Position numbers and translations under genes: made by a program
Notes under the pieces: generated by a model
Databases searched by the model: none
Told to the model about the DNA's origin: nothing
What the model saw: the letters and a program-made list of their open reading frames with translations, nothing else
Assembly (NCBI GenBank): GCA_002392655.1
Contig: DGHK01000063.1
Location: 13,669-59,541, forward strand
Direction of reading: 5' to 3'
Source of the DNA: Lachnospiraceae bacterium UBA3850
GTDB lineage: Bacteria > Bacillota > Clostridia > Lachnospirales > Lachnospiraceae
DNA: 45,873 nt
Shown: positions 41,670 to 45,873 of the stretch, piece by piece
Layout of the letters: each line of letters opens with the position of its first letter
Numbering within the stretch: the stretch's first letter is position 1

Positions 41670-42647
41670 ATGGGAAGAACAGTAGGAACAAGGATTCTTG
41701 AAAGAAGCATAATTAAACATTTAGGTAAATCACGAGGTGTGGGAGTCGGATGCGACTTCTCTGTTCTTGGTGATGGAAAAACTGTTCTTTCTATGGGATT
41801 TTCCGATAGTGGTTACGATACGTCAGCTTTGTCAGGAGAGGCAAAAATCAGCACAGGAGAGATGGCACTTATCAGAGCTATTAATAATTTTGCCAGCAGT
41901 GGTGTTATGCCCAAGGAAATGACTGTGAGTATACAGGCAGGTGAAAGCTGTCCTGAGCAGAAGCTTAGAAATGAGATGCTTGCTATGACCAGAGCGGCTG
42001 GAGAGAGAGGGATAAGAATCATAGGTGGTAATACAGTAGTCAGTCCGTCGGGTGATCGCTGCAGCATTACTGTCAGCTTGTTCGGAGCGGTAACGGACAA
42101 GGATATGATTCGGTCTGATCAGAAAACGGAACCCAGCGATCTGATTTTTGTAGTTGGATATGCCGGTCATCTGGGGGCTTCAGTAGCTGCAATCGAGAAT
42201 ACGGATAAGCTGAAAGAGAGACTTCCGTTTACGTATATAAAGGGTGCACTTATTGATGCATCTGATTTGGAATCAGCTGATATAACCCGAAGCCTGATAG
42301 CTGCGGGAGCATACTATGTTCACGATATAACATATGGCGGAGTATATAGAGCGATTCTGGAGACGGGAATTCGTTTTGGAATGGGAACGGATATAATCCA
42401 TGAGAAGCTTCCTATCAGACAGGATACTATAGAGATATGTGAGGTTTTTGGACTTAATCCATATGAAATACTTGGAACCGGTGGTGTGATCGGTGTGTGC
42501 CATCCGGATAAGAAAGAGGAAATAGACTTAACTTTGATGAAGCTGGGAGTTCCATATGGATTTGCAGGAGAATTAACAGTAGAGAAAAAGAGAGTGGTGA
42601 GATCAGAGAAGAACCCTATGGAGAGATCAATCACTTTCTATGAATAG
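41670..42647 (+). CDS. PurM/HypE-like (AIR synthase-related) protein, orphan
   Basis: The 325-residue protein shows the AIR-synthase superfamily layout. The N-terminal half has VGVGCDFSVLGDG and a FSDSGYDTSALSGEAK region where ATP binds. The second half has RIIGGNTVVSPSGDRCSITV and ILGTGGVIGVCHPDKKEE. HypE matures the Fe-Fe/Ni hydrogenase cofactor and PurM acts in purine synthesis; neither the HypE C-terminal PRIC-like cysteine nor any neighbouring hyp or pur gene is seen. The reaction is therefore unknown, probably ATP-dependent dehydration or phosphorylation of an amide or thioamide. GGAG lies seven bases before the ATG. The MATE gene follows 24 bases later. Confidence 0.75.
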   Translation: MGRTVGTRILERSIIKHLGKSRGVGVGCDFSVLGDGKTVLSMGFSDSGYDTSALSGEAKISTGEMALIRAINNFASSGVMPKEMTVSIQAGESCPEQKLRNEMLAMTRAAGERGIRIIGGNTVVSPSGDRCSITVSLFGAVTDKDMIRSDQKTEPSDLIFVVGYAGHLGASVAAIENTDKLKERLPFTYIKGALIDASDLESADITRSLIAAGAYYVHDITYGGVYRAILETGIRFGMGTDIIHEKLPIRQDTIEICEVFGLNPYEILGTGGVIGVCHPDKKEEIDLTLMKLGVPYGFAGELTVEKKRVVRSEKNPMERSITFYE

Positions 42648-42671
42648 ATAAAGATTTGAAAAGAGGAAGAT

Positions 42672-44063
42672 ATGTTTGCTAGATTTAAAACTAAATATAT
42701 AGGAGACAAAGCATTTTATAAAATGCTACTTGGAATTGCATTTCCAATTATGGTCCAGAATATGGTTACGAATTTCGTCAGCCTTTTGGACAACATCATG
42801 GTAGGTACTCTTGGAACAGAGGAAATGTCAGGAGTAGCCATAGTTAATCAGTTGATTTTTGTATTTTATCTCCTTATTTTCGGAGGACTTTCGGGAGCAG
42901 GTATTTTTACTGCTCAGTACTACGGAAACAAGGATGATGAAGGAATTAGAAGTACTTTCAGATATAAGCTTTGGCTTGGCTTTGCGATAGTTGCAATAAC
43001 TACACTTGTACTTTTGTGGTACGGTGACTCGCTTATTCAGTTATATCTGAATGGTTCCACAGACGGTGGCGACCTGGTAGCAACACTTAATTATGGTACA
43101 CGGTACCTGAGTGTGATACTCTTCATGCTGCCGGCAGTATGGATATCACAAACCTATACAAGTACACTTAGGGAGTGCGGCGAAACAAAGGTGCCGATGA
43201 TAGCAGCGCTGGTTGCAGTGTTCACAAATCTTGTTCTGAACTACCTGCTTATTTTCGGTCACTTCGGCTGCCCTCGAATGGGAGTCATCGGAGCGGCTGT
43301 TGCAACGGTTGCTTCCAGATACATAGAGGCGATTGTTGTAATTGTGTGGTCGCTAAGACATAGAGACACGCACACGTATTTCAGAGGTATATATAAGACT
43401 CTGCTTGTTCCGCGCGCGCTTGTTAATAAGTTTTTCGTAACAGGAACGCCGATCCTTGTAAATGAGGGTCTTTGGTCAGTAGGAGTAGCTATGCTGGGGC
43501 AGGCATATTCCTTAAGAGGATTAAATGTAGTTGCCGGCCAGAACATCGCGAATACTATCAATAACATCTTCAATATCGCTTTTATTGCTATGGGAGATGC
43601 TGTCGCAATCATCGTTGGACAGTACCTCGGATCGGGTGATATGAAGAAGGCGAAGGATGCGGACAACAAGATCATTGCTGCGGCAGTCTTCAGTTCAGTT
43701 GTCATAGGAGCCATTATGTTTTTTACTGCAGGCCTCTACCCGATGGTGTATAATACAAATGATATGGCGAAGCTGATAGCTAAGCATTTTATTATGGTTC
43801 AGGCTGTATTTATGGTGAAGGATGCGTTCCTTCATACGACGTATTTCACGATAAGAGCAGGCGGAAAAACCATAATAACATTTTTGTTTGATAGCGTATT
43901 TATGATAGCGATAAGTGTTCCGTTTGCATATTATCTGAGCATCAAGACCGATATAGGTCCGGTTATGATATTTGCGCTGGTTCATGCCGCTGACTTCATT
44001 AAATGTGCCGTCGGCTACGTGCTTGTTAAGAAAAATGTGTGGATGAAGAATATAGTAAAATAG
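42672..44063 (+). CDS. MATE-family efflux transporter
   Basis: The 463-residue protein has about 12 membrane segments and family motifs of the NorM/DinF type: PIMVQNMVTNFVSLLDNIMVG near the N-terminus and AQYYGNKDD after helix 3. The second half repeats the fold from near residue 250 (GTPILVNEGLWSVG, with AIIVGQYLGSGDM). It probably exports cationic compounds with Na+ or H+. GAGGA lies five bases before the ATG. It is likely co-transcribed with the PurM/HypE-like gene. A palindromic element follows directly. Confidence 0.93.
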   Translation: MFARFKTKYIGDKAFYKMLLGIAFPIMVQNMVTNFVSLLDNIMVGTLGTEEMSGVAIVNQLIFVFYLLIFGGLSGAGIFTAQYYGNKDDEGIRSTFRYKLWLGFAIVAITTLVLLWYGDSLIQLYLNGSTDGGDLVATLNYGTRYLSVILFMLPAVWISQTYTSTLRECGETKVPMIAALVAVFTNLVLNYLLIFGHFGCPRMGVIGAAVATVASRYIEAIVVIVWSLRHRDTHTYFRGIYKTLLVPRALVNKFFVTGTPILVNEGLWSVGVAMLGQAYSLRGLNVVAGQNIANTINNIFNIAFIAMGDAVAIIVGQYLGSGDMKKAKDADNKIIAAAVFSSVVIGAIMFFTAGLYPMVYNTNDMAKLIAKHFIMVQAVFMVKDAFLHTTYFTIRAGGKTIITFLFDSVFMIAISVPFAYYLSIKTDIGPVMIFALVHAADFIKCAVGYVLVKKNVWMKNIVK

Positions 44064-44070
44064 TAAAATA

Positions 44071-44128
44071 GTGTCGTAAGTCAGAAGCCATCCTTGCTTG
44101 CAAGGGAAGGCTTCTGGCATTACGACAC
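44071..44128. repeat. 58-base nested palindrome after the MATE gene
   Basis: GTGTCGTAA (44071-44079) pairs with TTACGACAC (44120-44128). Inside, CAGAAGCC pairs with GGCTTCTG, and the apex is CCTTGC-TT-GCAAGG. No long T-run follows. It could stop transcription weakly, but its structure matches the other palindrome clusters of the window. Confidence 0.75.
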
Positions 44129-44274
44129 AAAGAAGTATGAGTATGGAGAGATTTGCAAAGCAAATCGCGAGAATACGAATACTTCGAGGATTGTGAGAGT
44201 TACGAAGTAACGAAACAATCCGTATTTTACGTAGAGAAAAGAGGAGAAGCCATCCTTGCTTGCAAGGGAAGGCT
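44083..44274. repeat. 30-base perfect duplication flanking a palindrome-rich 132-base segment
   Basis: Bases 44083-44112 and 44245-44274 are identical over 30 positions (both begin AGAAGCCATCC and end GGGAAGGCT). The segment between them has GATTTGC-AAA-GCAAATC and a nested GGATTGT...GTTAC-GAA-GTAAC...ACAATCC. The second copy ends just before the ribosome site of the next gene. Confidence 0.8.
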
Positions 44275-44287
44275 GGGAGGGGGTTAT

Positions 44288-45850
44288 ATGTTTTGTGGAA
44301 AATGTGGAAATCAGGTTGATGATAATGCTTTATTCTGCCCATATTGTGGAAATCAGATAGGTGCCCAGCAGCAGGGCTTTGAACAGCAGCAGGGGAGTGG
44401 GCAACAAAATTATGCTCAGCAGATAACACAAGGGTACGGCCAGCAGATGCCGCCTCAGCCACAGATGAAAAAGAAGATGTCTACGGGAATGATTGTCGGA
44501 ATCATATGCGGTGTAGCTGCACTTATCGGCCTGGCAGTCGTACTTATTATAGTTCTTACCGGTGACGATAAAAAAGAGGAGAAGACTACCGAGGCAACCA
44601 CAGAGGCTGAAACGGAAGCAACTGAAATGACCGAGGCTACGACTGCGGCAGTTACAACGGAAGCCACGACTGAGGCTACAACGGAAGATGCTGTGAATGA
44701 CGAGATCATAATGAAGGCAAAGGAAAAGCATCTGGAGGTTCTGACTAAAAACAGGTCTTCTATAGATAAGTATAACTGGCAGATGGGCTACAATTCATCG
44801 GATTCGAAGCCGGTTGCCATATATGATATCGAGGATAACGGTATTGATGATCTGATCTATATGAGTGCCAGCAATGATTATATGGCAGACCTTCATATCT
44901 GCTCATATATAGATGGCACAGAAAAGGAAGTTTATTATTACGAAGGTTTGGATGCTCAAGTGGCAGGAGGGTCGGTTTACTATCTGGCTGCACTTAAGGA
45001 CACATCAGATCTGCTTCTGTATCACAGTGTTTCTGATGAAGGCTGTGACGAGTATTTCGAGCTCCTTCAGGCTGATGAATCCGGAAATTACAAGTCAACA
45101 GTAAGTTACTTTATTTCCACTCATCCAAATGACGATTATACCGATAACATCGTAGAGTATTCAAAGGATGGAAGTAAGGTTCCGAAAACGGAGGTTGATT
45201 CTTTTATAAATGAGAAGCAGGGAAATATAGATACATTTCTTATGTATTCTGCAAGTGAAGATATAGCCAATATGGTTGATACATATAAGTCTGTATGTAT
45301 GAGCTACAGCGATGCTGTAAGTAATTTGGGTGGAAGTGTACCCGACACGGTATCAGACGGTCAGCTTCCGATAAACGGTGAGAAGGAGTTTATCTTTGCC
45401 AGTGGAGCAGGTGCATGGAGCACGTCCCTTACTCTGAATGCAGATGGTTCATTCTATGGACTTTACGGAGATTCTGATATGGGTGATATAGGAGAGGGTT
45501 ATCCCGGAGGTACCAGATATTATAGTGACTTCGAAGGTAGGTTCAAGAATATTACCAAGGTTGATGAAAATACCTACAAGATGGAGCTTGATTATTATAC
45601 AACAAAGCAGACCGTAGATACTGAAGAGATATATGATGATGTATTATATAAGTATTCAGAGCCTTATGGAATTTACGGCGGCAGTACATTTTACTTCTAT
45701 CTGCCTGATAAGCCGGTTTCAGAGCTTACCGAAGGCTTTATCGGCTGGAGCTACGGAACTATAGGTGATATAAGCGGAAAGAGTAAGCTTGGCTTATGTG
45801 GTATATATAATGAGTCAGAGGATGAGGGATTCTTTGAGGTTACGTACTAA
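44288..45850 (+). CDS. Zinc-ribbon, glutamine-rich, single-span membrane protein with large outer domain
   Basis: The 520-residue protein starts with a zinc ribbon (FCGKCG...FCPYCG, residues 2-20) and a Q/G-rich stretch (about 24-60). A membrane helix follows (GMIVGIICGVAALIGLAVVLII, about 67-90), then a Thr/Glu/Ala-rich stalk (about 95-138) and a roughly 380-residue outer domain I do not recognise, rich in Asp, Ser and Tyr. The ribbon would be cytoplasmic and the large domain outside. I chose the ATG at 44288, which has GGGAGGGGG in front; frames open upstream to 44153 only run through the palindromes. Ribbon and Q-linker resemble the gene at 402; the stalk resembles that of the kinase at 39635. 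Confidence 0.85.
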   Translation: MFCGKCGNQVDDNALFCPYCGNQIGAQQQGFEQQQGSGQQNYAQQITQGYGQQMPPQPQMKKKMSTGMIVGIICGVAALIGLAVVLIIVLTGDDKKEEKTTEATTEAETEATEMTEATTAAVTTEATTEATTEDAVNDEIIMKAKEKHLEVLTKNRSSIDKYNWQMGYNSSDSKPVAIYDIEDNGIDDLIYMSASNDYMADLHICSYIDGTEKEVYYYEGLDAQVAGGSVYYLAALKDTSDLLLYHSVSDEGCDEYFELLQADESGNYKSTVSYFISTHPNDDYTDNIVEYSKDGSKVPKTEVDSFINEKQGNIDTFLMYSASEDIANMVDTYKSVCMSYSDAVSNLGGSVPDTVSDGQLPINGEKEFIFASGAGAWSTSLTLNADGSFYGLYGDSDMGDIGEGYPGGTRYYSDFEGRFKNITKVDENTYKMELDYYTTKQTVDTEEIYDDVLYKYSEPYGIYGGSTFYFYLPDKPVSELTEGFIGWSYGTIGDISGKSKLGLCGIYNESEDEGFFEVTY

Positions 45851-45873
45851 TGAATTACCAACGCCCATAACAA

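Noticed and set aside
44153..44287. Upstream extension of the zinc-ribbon protein
   Set aside because: The added codons only translate palindromes; the ribosome site and zinc ribbon place the start at 44288.

Overview
The window looks like chromosomal DNA of a Gram-positive anaerobe of the class Clostridia, most likely family Lachnospiraceae. The indications are moderate GC, strong AGGAGG-type ribosome binding sites, sigma-A promoters with 16-18 base spacers, tRNA genes without encoded CCA, an archaeal-type prolyl-tRNA synthetase, an NfnAB-type transhydrogenase, and many secreted proteins with tryptophan/glycine-rich cell-wall-binding repeats. The genus cannot be fixed from sequence reading alone. 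No phage, IS or CRISPR genes are seen.

Layout. 1-401: the 3' end of a tRNA and a cluster of nested palindromes. 402-6.5 kb: a zinc-ribbon membrane protein, then mnmE, mnmG, a DEDDh exonuclease and a convergent rsmG. 6.6-9.6 kb: a tight three-gene unit with an LCP cell-wall ligase, a sugar-type nucleotidyltransferase and a small membrane protein. 9.6-12.9 kb: prephenate dehydrogenase (minus strand), a Ca2+/Na+ exchanger and a secreted CAP-domain protein. 13-19.5 kb: an aspartate-type aminotransferase, an RluA-type pseudouridine synthase, proS, cca and a CbbX/SpoVK-like AAA+ ATPase. 19.5-21.1 kb: a secreted transglutaminase-like protein. 21.1-22.35 kb: tRNA-Asp and tRNA-Leu in a gene-poor stretch full of palindromes, a three-unit repeat and decayed coding remnants. 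22.3-24.3 kb: a Nudix hydrolase, an exported prephenate-dehydratase-like protein and a truncated SDR gene. 24.3-30.8 kb: a 1307-residue membrane sensor/diguanylate cyclase followed by a wall amidase and an L,D-transpeptidase. 30.9-37.8 kb: an unknown membrane protein, tRNA-Ser, nfnAB, murJ, a DUF815 ATPase, nth and a 36-residue membrane peptide. 37.9-45.9 kb: a VanW protein, a zinc-ribbon Ser/Thr kinase with an extracellular DUF6273-like domain, a PurM/HypE-like protein, a MATE transporter, a palindromic repeat element and a second zinc-ribbon membrane protein.

How it fits together. Two themes dominate. One is translation and tRNA upkeep (mnmE, mnmG, rsmG, proS, cca, RluA, four tRNAs). The other is building and signalling at the cell envelope (LCP, MurJ, amidase, L,D-transpeptidase, VanW, CAP, transglutaminase, the kinase and the diguanylate cyclase). 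Four secreted proteins carry related wall-binding repeats and probably sit on the same wall polymer.

The most unusual items are: the exported prephenate-dehydratase-like protein; the fusion of an ECF-transporter-like membrane domain, a beta-propeller sensor and an active plus a degenerate GGDEF domain; clusters of short palindromes with recurring CGAAG or GCAAAGC apexes at four loci; and three spaced GCCATAA...TTATGGC hairpin units downstream of tRNA-Leu.
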